From NCBI GenBank assembly GCA_003427395.1, contig BFEA01000211.1, forward strand, positions 1,189,988-1,236,345: a DNA stretch of 46,358 nt, read 5' to 3'. The notes under the pieces were generated by a model. The model searched no databases and was not told the origin of the DNA. It saw only the letters and a program-made list of their open reading frames with translations. This DNA comes from Chara braunii. Taxonomy: Eukaryota > Streptophyta > Charophyceae > Charales > Characeae. Below, in pieces: positions 1 through 8,692 of this stretch. Both the position numbers and the translations under genes were made by a program. How positions within the stretch are numbered: position 1 is the first letter of the stretch; the number at the start of each line of letters is the position of its first letter.

Positions 1-337
1 TATACACAACCATACCCATCAATCATACATCTGCTATATTGTCTTTTTGTACCTTTGATTAGTTGGTTGACGGATTGCTAACCTCACATACAGATTAGTG
101 TAGGACTGTTGTATGCTACCATAGCCAGTACTAACTAATGCTGCTGTAAGTGAACCAGTCAGGGTGCATCTAGACTATGTAGACGATCTGTGTGAATGTT
201 GTAGACATGCCACTTGATTCGGTATAGTAGGGGACTCGCCAGACACAACTATATATAGAAAATTTTGTGCCGGTCAGATTCATGCTGCGGTAGGATTCCA
301 CTAGGGGATTCTAGTGTAGACACTATCTGTCTAACTA
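1..337 (+). other. Untranslated leader of the first retroelement
   Basis: This AT-rich stretch precedes the first Gag methionine at 338. It has no convincing ORF. It contains TATATATAG-like sequence at 251-259, but no TGG-initiated primer binding site that I can match to a plant tRNA, and nothing in it recurs after pol. I read it as the gag leader with the 5' LTR outside the window; it could instead be the inner end of a diverged 5' LTR. Confidence 0.4.
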
Positions 338-844
338 ATGAGTGGGTCAGATCCTGTTGATGATAGAGCTGACAACAGGAGACTAACACGTGCACGGGCA
401 CTAAGGGTACCGCACGTGTTTCAGGCCTTGGAGCCGGGAGAAGAAAGAAGGATACGTAGAGCCAGTGCGCTAGCAGCGGGGATAGCAGAAGCAAACAGAG
501 CAGCAAGAGAGCAGGCAACAGCAGCCAGAGCAGTTGCGATGGCTAACGGCGCAAGCTCTGCTGCGTCATCATCTGCGTCCTCGTCAGGGACTAATGGGAG
601 CTCGTTGGGAATGCCAACGAGTTCCACAAGTTCCTCAGGCACTTCCGGTTCCACAGGTTCTAGACAGTCTTCAAGTCAAATGGAAGGCTCACAGTTCAGC
701 CCCATGACCGCACGTGAGCGAGAGCTCAGAGAGATCCAACAGGTCGAGAGGCTACGCCGTAAGTTAGAGCAGGACCTGAAAGAGGCAACCGATAGAGAAA
801 ATGAAATGAAAACTGGAGCAGCCAGGCTTGAAACATTAGACTGA
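338..844 (+). pseudogene. Gag N-terminal part (Ser-rich, coiled coil), frameshifted at its end
   Basis: This 168-residue frame starts at ATG 338. Residues 20-70 are Arg/Ala-rich, residues 70-115 are a Ser/Gly/Thr-rich linker, and residues 120-160 are a charged heptad-like helix (ERELREIQQVERLRRKLEQ). The reading stops at TGA 842-844. The same protein clearly continues one frame over from about 846 (KAELEGLDEAT), so there is a one-base indel near 839-845. Such an N-terminal coiled-coil and linker before the capsid is common in plant Ty3/gypsy Gag. The assignment rests on position before the capsid segment rather than on a conserved motif. Confidence 0.6.
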
Positions 845-845
845 C

Positions 846-1721
846 AAGGCTGAACTAGAGGGCTTGGATGAGGCAACAATGAATGCCCAGATGAAAGTGT
901 TGAAGAAGAATGTGTTGTCGCTGCACGCGCATGTGGACAGCAGATTCGACTTCATGCAAAGCACTCTAGACCAGATCCTGGACGCTTTGACAAGGCCAGG
1001 ATACCGGCCACCAGCACAATCGCCATTGCCGTTATCGGCGATGTCAGGCCCCTTTCCGGTTCAAGCTGGCACACAGCCAAGTGGCACATCTGCAGCAGCA
1101 GCACAGACTGTTGCATCTTCTTCTTCGGGTCCAGCGGTGGTTGCTACACCACCGCAACAGACTAGTCCTCCACAAGGACAGCCGCAAGGTCAATGGTATC
1201 CCAAGACCCCAATGAAACCGCCTCATGCATTCTCAGGCGAGAGAAAGGACAAGGAACTCAACACATGGTTGAGGACAGTCCCGGTTTGGGTAAAGGCCAA
1301 AAGGACCTTGCCTGAGGACGAAGTGGTAACTGCGGCGTCTTACCTAGAGGGTAAGGCAGCCAAATGGTTAGACGGTGTAGTTGTGAAGGCCGAGTACGGG
1401 CGACGCATGGCGGATTGGGCTAAGTCTTTGACTTTAGACCAATTCATGGAGATGGTAGAAGCTCGATGGCATAACCCACAAGAGGCTCAAAGGGCCACTG
1501 ATGCCATTAATAAACTGGACCAACGCAAGTTCAGGTCAGTGAGGGAGCTTACGACTACCGCCGAGAGCCTGATCCTCGTCCCAGGCATCAACTACAGTGA
1601 CCAGTTCCTCTTAACCACGGTTGTTAGATGTCTACCTGAGAACATGAGGAACTTACTAGCCAGTGAGGCACGCACTGAGTACCACTCATTTGAGACATTG
1701 TCTAGGAAAACCTTAGACTAG
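846..1721 (+). pseudogene. Gag capsid region (retrotransposon gag domain)
   Basis: The frame from about 846 carries a short coiled coil (MNAQMKVLKKNVLSLHAHV), a Pro/Gln/Ser-rich linker, and then a typical Ty3-type capsid. The capsid begins KPPHAFSGERKDKELNTWL and includes the Trp-containing helix YLEGKAAKWL, LTLDQFMEMVEARW and the MHR-like segment around KFRSVRELTT. It ends at an in-frame TAG (1719-1721). Reading continues in the same frame as ATLGNAQ, so this is a nonsense change, probably CAG to TAG, rather than the natural end. Capsid assembles the virus-like particle of LTR retrotransposons. Confidence 0.8.
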
Positions 1722-2186
1722 GCCACGCTAGGCAATGCTCAACCCACCTCAGGAAATGACTCAAAGAAGAAGAGTCCTCAGGAGTGGAAGAAGAAGGGGG
1801 CGAAGTTGATGATGGTGGAGTCTGATGGGACTCAAACAAAAATCGACGAGCTCTCTGACCTGGTGGACTACTCAGAGTATGACGGCAAGGAGGTAGCTGA
1901 GGGTAACACACTCGCCGCGGTAGTAAAGACTAAGGCAGGTGGCCGAGGGAAGGGCCAACCTAGGAGTCAAGGGAAGGCCGCCTCCAATCAGACCAAACAG
2001 GCTGAGTGGGTAAAGGCAGGTCTTGATCAGGACATGTGGCGTGACCGCCGAATGCGTGGCGCTTGCATCAACTGCGGAGAATACGGACACACGCAGTGGA
2101 AGTGCCAGAACGCTAAGGTTACACAAAAGGTTGCTCCAAAAGTGGGGACAACCTATTCCCAGGCTTCTAGCTCGGGAAACGCGTAG
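1722..2186 (+). pseudogene. Gag nucleocapsid region with CCHC zinc knuckle
   Basis: This segment is in frame with the capsid segment after its stop codon. It is a Lys/Gly-rich basic stretch followed by a zinc knuckle, CINCGEYGHTQWKC, which fits C-X2-C-X4-H-X4-C exactly. The knuckle binds genomic RNA in Ty3/gypsy Gag. The first methionine after the stop is at 1806. The frame ends at TAG 2184-2186, and pol continues in a different frame from about 2190. Confidence 0.8.
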
Positions 2187-2191
2187 GGCCA

Positions 2192-2611
2192 GTGGAAGTA
2201 GTAGCGGCTTCTACTCAAGATGAAGTGGGAATGATACCCTCCTCACTTTATGACAAGGCCGAAGCTAACTACTCCTTAGTCACCCCGCAGACACAACTAG
2301 ACCAAACTATGCTCTGTACGTTAGATGTGTCTGAGGCCTTAGAAGACTTAGAAGGCGAGTGGTCAAACAAGGACCCTCGCGAGTCTTGGGTGGCGCTAAA
2401 GAAGGGTCCTAGAGGGGAACATTTTGTAGTGGAAGTGGATGTAGGAGGCCGCAAATGTGGAGCCTTCATAGACAACGGATCCACGAGAAATTACATAAGT
2501 CGCGATTGTTTGGAAAGGCTCCACCTACAGGACCGGGTACGGCACCTTAGTAGATCAGTAGCATCTACTTTGGCCAACAAAGAGCGCATGATTGTCACAG
2601 ACTACATCTAG
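2192..2611 (+). pseudogene. Aspartic protease region of pol
   Basis: This region sits between Gag and reverse transcriptase. It contains the segment VDVGGRKCGAFIDNGSTRNYIS, which matches the usual retropepsin context. The catalytic triad is usually D-S/T-G, but here it reads D-N-G, so the flap-side Ser/Thr is replaced by Asn. The frame is cut by TAG at 2609-2611 and resumes in the same frame (DVVCTFSYGGGEL), showing a nonsense mutation. In a working element this protease cleaves the Gag-Pol precursor. Confidence 0.65.
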
Positions 2612-4057
2612 GACGTAGTCTGTACCTTCTCCTATGGAGGAGGAGAGCTTAACCATAAGATCTCATTCTTGGTTAGCGACGACTTGCCATTCGAAATGTT
2701 GCTAGGCATGTACTACCTCGAAGTTGCTAAGCCCCAGTTCGATTGGGATAAGAAGGTGCTCAAGCAAAAGTTGCCCGATGGCCGGACTGTCAGATTGACT
2801 AAGTTCAACGCAAGCAGTACAGTAGCGTTTTACAATTACTATAAACAGAACCAAGAGGAGGGTATGTACCTTGTTTATGTCTCTGAGAAGGGGGAGGCCG
2901 TTAAAACACCCCCAGAGATAGAACGCGTCGTTGCTAAGTTCCCTGATCTGTTCAAGGAGCCCACCGGAGTTGTTGATAGCGAAGTCGTCCACGCTATAGA
3001 AATCATTCCAGGGAGTAAGACCCCAAAGGGAAGAATCTATACGATGGCCCCTGCCGAGTTAGATGAACTTCGGAAGCAACTCAAGGAGTTGACAGAGAAG
3101 GGTTGGATTCGGCCTAGTACTTCCCCTTACGGATCACCCGTTCTATTCGTACCGAAGAAGGGGGGTACTTTGAGGATGTGCATTGACTATAGAGGCCTCA
3201 ATGCCATCACTGTGAAAAACGCAGAGCCTCTACCTCGCATAGACGACCTATTGGATAGGGTGCAGGGATGCAAGTACTATACAAAGATAGACTTGAAATC
3301 CAGATATCACCAGATCGCAATAAGACCTGAGGACCAACACAACACAGCTTTTCAGACTAGATATGGTCTGTATGAGTCTGTAGTGATGCCTTTCGGTCTT
3401 TGTAATGCGTCGGGTACGTTCCAGCACGCTATGAATTGGATCTTCCATGACCATTTAGATAAGTTTGCCGTGGTCTACTTGGACGACATTCTGATCTTTA
3501 GTAAGTCTGCTGAGGAGCACACACAGCATGTTGAGCCCGTACTCTCACTCCTACGACAGCACAAGTATAAGGTCAACTTAGAGAAGTGCGAGTTTGGCCG
3601 CACTAAGATATTATACTTGGGTCATGAAGTATCCATGGAAGGGATTATGCCGGAAGATGCGAAGGTGGCTAGTATTCGAGACTGGCCACGACCTCAGACA
3701 GTCACTGAGGTCAGATCTTTCTTAGGAATGTGCAGCTACTATAGGAACTTCGTCAAGAACTATTCTACAGTCGCCTCTCCTTTGCCTGACCTAACTCGAC
3801 TTGACACACCGTGGGACTGGAGTGATGAGTGCGAGGGTGCTTTCAAGAGATTGAAGCATGAGTGCGAGGGTGCTTTCAAGAGATTGAAGCATGAGTGCGA
3901 GGGTGCTTTCAAGAGATTGAAGCATGCACTCATGAATCATGAAGTTCTCATGGTTCCCGATTCGCAAAAGCCATTCATAGTGACCACTGACGCAAGCCAA
4001 TACGGCATTGGCGCAGTGCTGGCTCAGCAGGATGGGAAAAAGTTTGAGACCGATTGA
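2612..4057 (+). pseudogene. Reverse transcriptase and start of RNase H
   Basis: This is a Ty3/gypsy reverse transcriptase in the protease frame, with an internal ATG at 2669. Motifs in order are IRPSTSPYGSPVLFVPKK, LRMCIDYRGLNAIT, TKIDLKSRYHQIAI, VVMPFGLCNASGTFQ and the catalytic YLDD box at 3476-3487. The thumb follows (LGHEVSMEGI, SFLGMCSYYRNF), then the RNase H beginning VTTDASQYGIGAVLAQQDG. A 33-bp, 11-residue unit is present three times in tandem at 3827-3925, where related elements have one. The frame is lost near 4040-4050 next to a run of A, giving a premature stop at 4055-4057. Confidence 0.9.
3827..3925 (+). repeat. 33-bp unit repeated three times inside the RT-RNase H connection
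   Basis: Three adjacent identical 33-bp units (3827-3859, 3860-3892, 3893-3925) each encode ECEGAFKRLKH. The repeat keeps the reading frame. Other Ty3/gypsy polymerases carry this segment once (W-S-D-E-C-E-x-A-F-x-x-L-K), so two copies are extra. Slippage during reverse transcription or replication would explain it; an assembly error is possible. Confidence 0.9.
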
Positions 4058-4958
4058 GTACATGAGTAAGAAGATGCCATCGAAGAAGTTGGCTAAGTCC
4101 ACCTACGAAAGGGAACTCTATGCTCTCTACCAGGCACTTGTCCATTGGAGACACTTCCTTCTAGGAAGGTTCTTCTATCTGAGGACAGATCATCAGACCC
4201 TCAAATGGATCAAGACTCAATCGGCTCTTTCTGATGCACTCAAGCGATGGATTGAGGTCATAGACCAATATGACTTCAAGCTTGAGTACCTGAAGGGAGA
4301 GTATAACAAGGTTGCAGACGCGCTATCCCATAGAGCAGACTACCTAGGTGCGCTAGTTTCTGAATTTGGCGTAGACCCTGTCACCATGGACATCATCCGC
4401 AAACTTCAGGCAAAAGACAAGGCCACAGAAAGTGAGTTTGTGATGATGGATGGGCTAATCTATCTTGATAAGGCCGGAGTAAAGAGATTGGTAGTTCCAT
4501 CTAGTGAACAGTTGCGTAGTTTATTTTTAGGAGAATGTCATGACGCAACTGGGCACTTTGGCTACAAGACAACGAGTGCTAACTTAGTACAACGATTTTG
4601 GTGGCCCAGAATGTTAGATGACGCAAAGAAGTATGTTGAGACCTGTCAGGTCTGTCAGCGGGACAAGCCGCGAACTCCAGCACCGCTTGGGTTATTGAAG
4701 TCGTTACCTATTCCTGATGGTCCAGGATTGAGTGTTTCCATGGATTTCATGGACTCTCTTGTGACCAGCAAGAGTGGTAAGAGGCATATCTTCGTCATCA
4801 TTGACCGATTCACCAAGTACGCTAGACTAATACCAATGCCAGAGACAGCCAGGACAAAATGCGTCATCAAGTTGATCAAGGACAACTGGGTAAGGGACTT
4901 TGGTTTACCAAAGACCATCATTAGTGACCGAGACGTCCGATTTACAAGTGAGTTGTGA
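4045..4958 (+). pseudogene. RNase H C-terminus and integrase N-terminal half
   Basis: After a one-base frame change the polyprotein continues with LRPIEYMSKKMPS and the RNase H end (YERELYALYQALVHWRHFL, TDHQTLKWI, ADALSHRADY). The integrase zinc-binding H-H-C-C region follows: HDATGHFG and CQVCQRDKP. The catalytic core has the first Asp in SMDFMDSL and the second in IISDRDVRFTSEL. TGA at 4956-4958 interrupts the core where W is expected (tgg to tga), and the same frame goes on afterwards. Integrase would insert the cDNA into the host chromosome. Confidence 0.87.
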
Positions 4959-5375
4959 AAGAAGACTGCGGAACAGATGGGCAGTCAACTTCAAATGACT
5001 TCAGGGAATCATCCCGAAGCCAACGAACAAGCCAAACAGATGAATAGAGTTGTACAGCACTTGCTGAGGCATTACATCAAGCCCAGCCAGGATGACTGGG
5101 ATGAGCAGTTACCTCTCATCGCCAGCCTGTACAACAACGCTATACATAGTAGTACCGGCGTCAGTCCTAACCAGGTGCACTTAGGATGGAAGCCTAGATC
5201 AGCATTAGACTTCCTCCTACCTGAAATCCGACCTGCTGCAACTCCAGGCACACTTGAATACGGTATGCAACATGAGAAGTTATTGCAAGAGGCTGTTGAA
5301 CATATGAAGAAGGCTCAGCAAGCCATGATTGCTTCTGAGAATCAACATCGCAGGCAGTCCACATTTCAAGGCTAG
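4959..5375 (+). pseudogene. Integrase core C-terminal part with lost catalytic Glu
   Basis: This continues in the same frame as the preceding segment after the TGA. It aligns by eye with the integrase motif usually reading HPQTDGQTERVNR. Here it reads HPEANEQAKQMNRVVQ, which puts Lys (codon 5034-5036) at the third acidic residue of the D-D-E triad. The segment LPLIASLYNNAIHSSTGVSPNQVHLGWKP is typical of the end of the integrase core. The frame ends at 5375 after a frame change near 5360-5375. Confidence 0.82.
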
Positions 5376-5829
5376 TGAGTTAGGACAGGAATTCGGAATA
5401 TCTCGCAAACTAATGCCCCAGTACTTTGGTCCCTGGGAAGTCTTGGATGTAGTGGGAGATGAAATGGATGGTCCTACGTACGTCATTCGTGTCCCTGGTC
5501 ATCTACGCACTCACCCAGTCTTTCACGCCTCAAAGCTTGCACCTTTCGCTGAGACAGATCAATTCCCTTCCAGGAGATCGATGCTGCCCCCAACCATGGA
5601 TGGACAAGTCGACATCGACGACATTGTGGATCACAGGGATATGCCTGTTCCGAAGCCGCTGGGTCGAGGAAGACCTCCTAAGCCCAAGAGTGAGTGCCGG
5701 ATCAGATTCAGGCATCATACGGATCCTAAAGAAGATCGGTGGTTTACCCGGGAGGAACTGATGGAAACAGCTCCTCCGGTGGTGGCAGATTATGAACGGA
5801 AGTTAAAAGGGAAGGCACCGGCGAAGTAA
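5360..5829 (+). pseudogene. Integrase C-terminus with chromodomain-like tail
   Basis: One frame over from the previous segment comes the GPF/Y-type module (ISRKLMPQYFGPWEVLDVVGD, YVIRVPGHLRTHPVFHASKLAPF). A tail follows with IDDIVDHRDMP, a Lys/Pro/Arg-rich insert, and RFRHHTDPKEDRWFTREELM. That tail resembles the chromodomain of chromoviruses (V-D-x-I-x-D-x-R ... W-x-x-x-E-E-L), which targets integration to marked chromatin. The aromatic cage is not clearly complete. It ends at TAA 5827-5829. Confidence 0.72.
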
Positions 5830-5850
5830 GCATCTCAGCGGACTTTCGAA

Positions 5851-5866
5851 GCTAAGGGGGATGGAA
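5851..5866 (+). other. Polypurine tract of the first retroelement
   Basis: GCTAAGGGGGATGGAA lies directly before a TGTGAGG that I take as the LTR start. A purine run abutting TG is the normal plus-strand primer site of LTR retroelements, and it follows the pol stop by about 20 bases. Confidence 0.65.
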
Positions 5867-6830
5867 TGTGAGGATTGAGCCCTCAAGTAGGGGCCTTGCC
5901 ATGATGTACATGTTCTGGGCTAAGGCCCCAGCAAGCCTAGTGCCCGCCCTAAGTGAAGGCGNTGTGAGGATTGAGCCCTCAAGTAGGGGCCTTGCCATGA
6001 TGTACATGTTCTGGGCTAAGGCCCCAGCAAGCCTAGTGCCCGCCCTAAGTGAAGGCGGGCCAGCAAATCAACAAGAGTCCTCTGTGCCAACATTTCACGA
6101 AGTGGGGTCTATACAGTTGCAGCACGCCAGTTGGTTGGAGTGCACCGAGTCTCGGATTTCAGCAAATGCTGAAATGCCCAGGGCCTCTGAGTTAGTTAGG
6201 CCCTGGGCACTCGATCGTGAGGCCGACAATGCATGCTGGGTAGAGAGGCCGAAAATGCCAAAGGGAAATCGGCCCACTGTCTGAATCTGGCCGCAGGCCT
6301 TGATGAAGGAGGCGCAACTGCATTGCCTCGGGGCCCAACTGTATCGAGTTGGCTTCAGCCTCTGGGCCCCNGTCACAGGCTGAAGGGAGGCCGCCCACAN
6401 GCNACACTGGCATATAGGCAAGCAGGGCNAGGCAGCGGGGATCTTGGCCAATGCTGGCATATGCNGGCACGCTGCGCAGATGCAAGTGTGCAGCGCTATG
6501 CAGAGCAGCGCAGCGCTAAGACAGAGCAGGCCAGCGCTAGGCGGTAGGGCGCTGCCTGCGTGCAGGGCACTGGCGGCCATAGCCGGGCCACATGAGGGTG
6601 CAGGGGAGGTGAGGGCGAAGGTGGTACTTCGGAGGTGAAGGCCGCTGTGTGGGTAACAAGGGAGACTGTGGGGAAGAGGACACGTACCTGGTGATGGTGG
6701 AGGTCTGCATTGGTGTTGACATCATCACTCGCTGGTAGTCAAGTTGTCTGGTTGTTGTTCATTGCTGTAGTTGTAGGATAGGCTGTAGAGTAGATAGGGC
6801 GCCTGGCGCCAAGAGAGAGCTACATTTGGG
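5867..6830 (+). repeat. 3' LTR of the first retroelement (right end uncertain)
   Basis: The LTR starts with TGTGAGGATTGAGCC at 5867. The first 95 bases (5867-5961) recur at once as 5963-6057 with a single N between them, which looks like an assembly join rather than biology. The following GC-rich sequence has several Ns and no ORF with recognisable content. The right end cannot be fixed because the matching 5' LTR is outside the window; 6830 is a guess. Confidence 0.5.
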
Positions 6831-8032
6831 TTATGCTGTTGGTGTTGCCCTGGTGGGCATGGACATTGACTCACGATTCTTCTGTATCATTCTCAATGGG
6901 ATGGTTACTCGGTTCCATGTGCTATCTGCTTTGGCTTTGAATACTTGGACTTCAGTGTAATTTTGCATTCTGGATTTCTGTGCTTCGTCCATACTCATGT
7001 TCCTTGCAAATGTTGTGCAACATTGCAATCCAAACAACTTTTGGCAGAGGGTCACCTCAAAATTCCTTATTTAAGGTAAATATATGAGAAAACATGAGTC
7101 AAAATGTACCCTTTTAAACCCCTTTAGTCACTGTTCATAGCTACAGACCCCCCCTGCATGACCCATCACCAAAATTGAAGTTAAGACCGGATTCTGACTG
7201 CTTAGGCCAAGCACAGTCCTGGCCTGAAGTCCTTTTTTTTGTGGGATCCTTGCCTCGATTTTGACCTGTCTGGTTTTGCCGGGCAAAACCCCCCTCTGCC
7301 CAACTGGCCCTGGCATGCCTGGCCGGGCGACGGCCCAGCATAGCAAAAACCCATTTTTCGAGGGGCCATAGGTATAACCGGTAGGAAAGCCGGCTTGTAT
7401 ATATTATCAAAAGTGGTTGGTGATCAAAACCCCTGATAGCAGCCTCCAGATGATACATGGAACCACACTGTACAAGCTAATGATTCCAAATCGCCGCAGC
7501 TAAGGATGTGATTCTCTTTCTATTGTTTGGCCTCTGGTGCTATTTAACGAACTGTTACTTCTTTTCGGAGCTCGGCCCACCGAGGAAAAGAATCAGGCCT
7601 ACCAGTAGCAACAGGGAGTGAAAATTTCCACTCTTTTGCCGCCAGCTTATTTCTGATTTGAAGAAAAATTTATATCGTTTTTTTTCCAAAACATCCGTGT
7701 TCAATCTATGTTCCTGTTTTTTTCCAAATGTTTTCATCAATTATTCTGAGCACGAATAGCCGCCGAACTCCGCGGCAATGGTGGTTTAAGCATATATAGT
7801 CTCGATCTGCTCCTCTGAGACCGTGACATTACTCGACTCAAGCACATGTGCTTCCTGGCTATACTCACATTCTATGCAATTGGAATTTGTCCATAAGATA
7901 GTCTGACTGCATACAACAAGTGGTTGGCTGTTCAAAACCAAAGAAATGGCGATGGACAAGAAATTTCAAGTGTGTGAGGACACCAGGAGAGGTTACTCAA
8001 GCAGACTGACAAACTGATGTCAGTAGCATTAC
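6831..8032. other. Non-coding flank between retroelement and last visible DMXL exon
   Basis: No exon or element could be recognised here. On the minus strand this is the intron that starts with the donor at 8032 (CAG/GTAATG). The next exon of the gene, expected to encode something like the LEALECL segment of plant homologues, is not visible. The sequence has T-runs (7232-7239, 7679-7686) and ordinary composition. Confidence 0.4.
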
Positions 8033-8692
8033 CTGCATCCCTGCTCGGTCAAAGGCATACGCTGCACGTATAGATGCTAGGACAGCAATACGCTTTGCTT
8101 CCTGCTCAACGGTGCCCAGTTGCATTGCTGGCTTAGATGCAATCATGCCACAATAATCCCCTACCTCAGGATCCAACGGCCACAGAGTACCAGGCTCTCG
8201 CATACATGACTGCTCATCCTCGTCTGCAAGATTCAGATCAGCACCAACACTCTCCGACGAAAACCTTCCACTTCTCGCCCTTCGCAATCTCCTCTCAAAA
8301 TCCCTGCCACCGCCACTGTCCTTGACCGGGCTGTCATTACTATCACCTTTGTCAAAACCAACAACCTCCTTCATCGCCCCCAATTTGTTCCCCACAATCC
8401 ATAGAAGCATGCTGGCCTTCCATCGGTCACCTGCATCTCTAGCTGCCTTCAACATATACCGATTGACCATTTCTAATCCCACCTTTCCTAAGGACTCGCC
8501 CCCAGAGGGTGAGCTTTCTTTTAACCGGCAGATCACAAGTCCAAGCTGCGGGTCGTCCATGTTCTTGACGCAAACAGTGGCCGCGGAAAGCATATCACCA
8601 CCCAGAAGGAAGAACCCGCTTGCTAGTTCATAACGGTGCTGCCCCATCAGCACATAAGCATTCTTCAGTGCAGCTGCACGATTCTTCTCCTC
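8033..8692 (-). CDS. DMXL: DMXL-like exon 5 (last visible)
   Basis: This exon is 220 codons, between GGGCAG/GAGGAG (8693) and ATGCAG/GTAATG (8033). It starts EEKNRAAALKNAYVLMG, continues with FFLLGGDMLSAATVCVKNM and QLGLVICRLKE, then a poorly conserved acidic/Ser stretch, then LDPEVGDYCGMIASK and AVLASIRAAYAFDRAGMQ. All match the RAVE helical domain order. The clean donor predicts a further exon to the left, which the window does not show. Confidence 0.9.

Larger units (their letters stand above)
1..6830 (+). mobile_element. Degraded Ty3/gypsy (chromovirus-like) LTR retrotransposon
   Basis: One element is read in the order leader, Gag with CCHC knuckle, protease, reverse transcriptase, RNase H, integrase, chromodomain-like tail, polypurine tract and 3' LTR start. 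That order and the YLDD reverse transcriptase place it in Ty3/gypsy (Metaviridae-type), and the C-terminal tail suggests a chromovirus. Its 5' LTR must lie left of the window: no primer binding site or copy of the 3' LTR sequence is seen before Gag. The coding region is broken by at least three frameshifts and several in-frame stops, so it is a dead copy. It lies where the 3' part of the DMXL/RAV1-like gene (opposite strand) would be expected, either inside one of its introns or truncating it. The right end is approximate. Confidence 0.88.
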
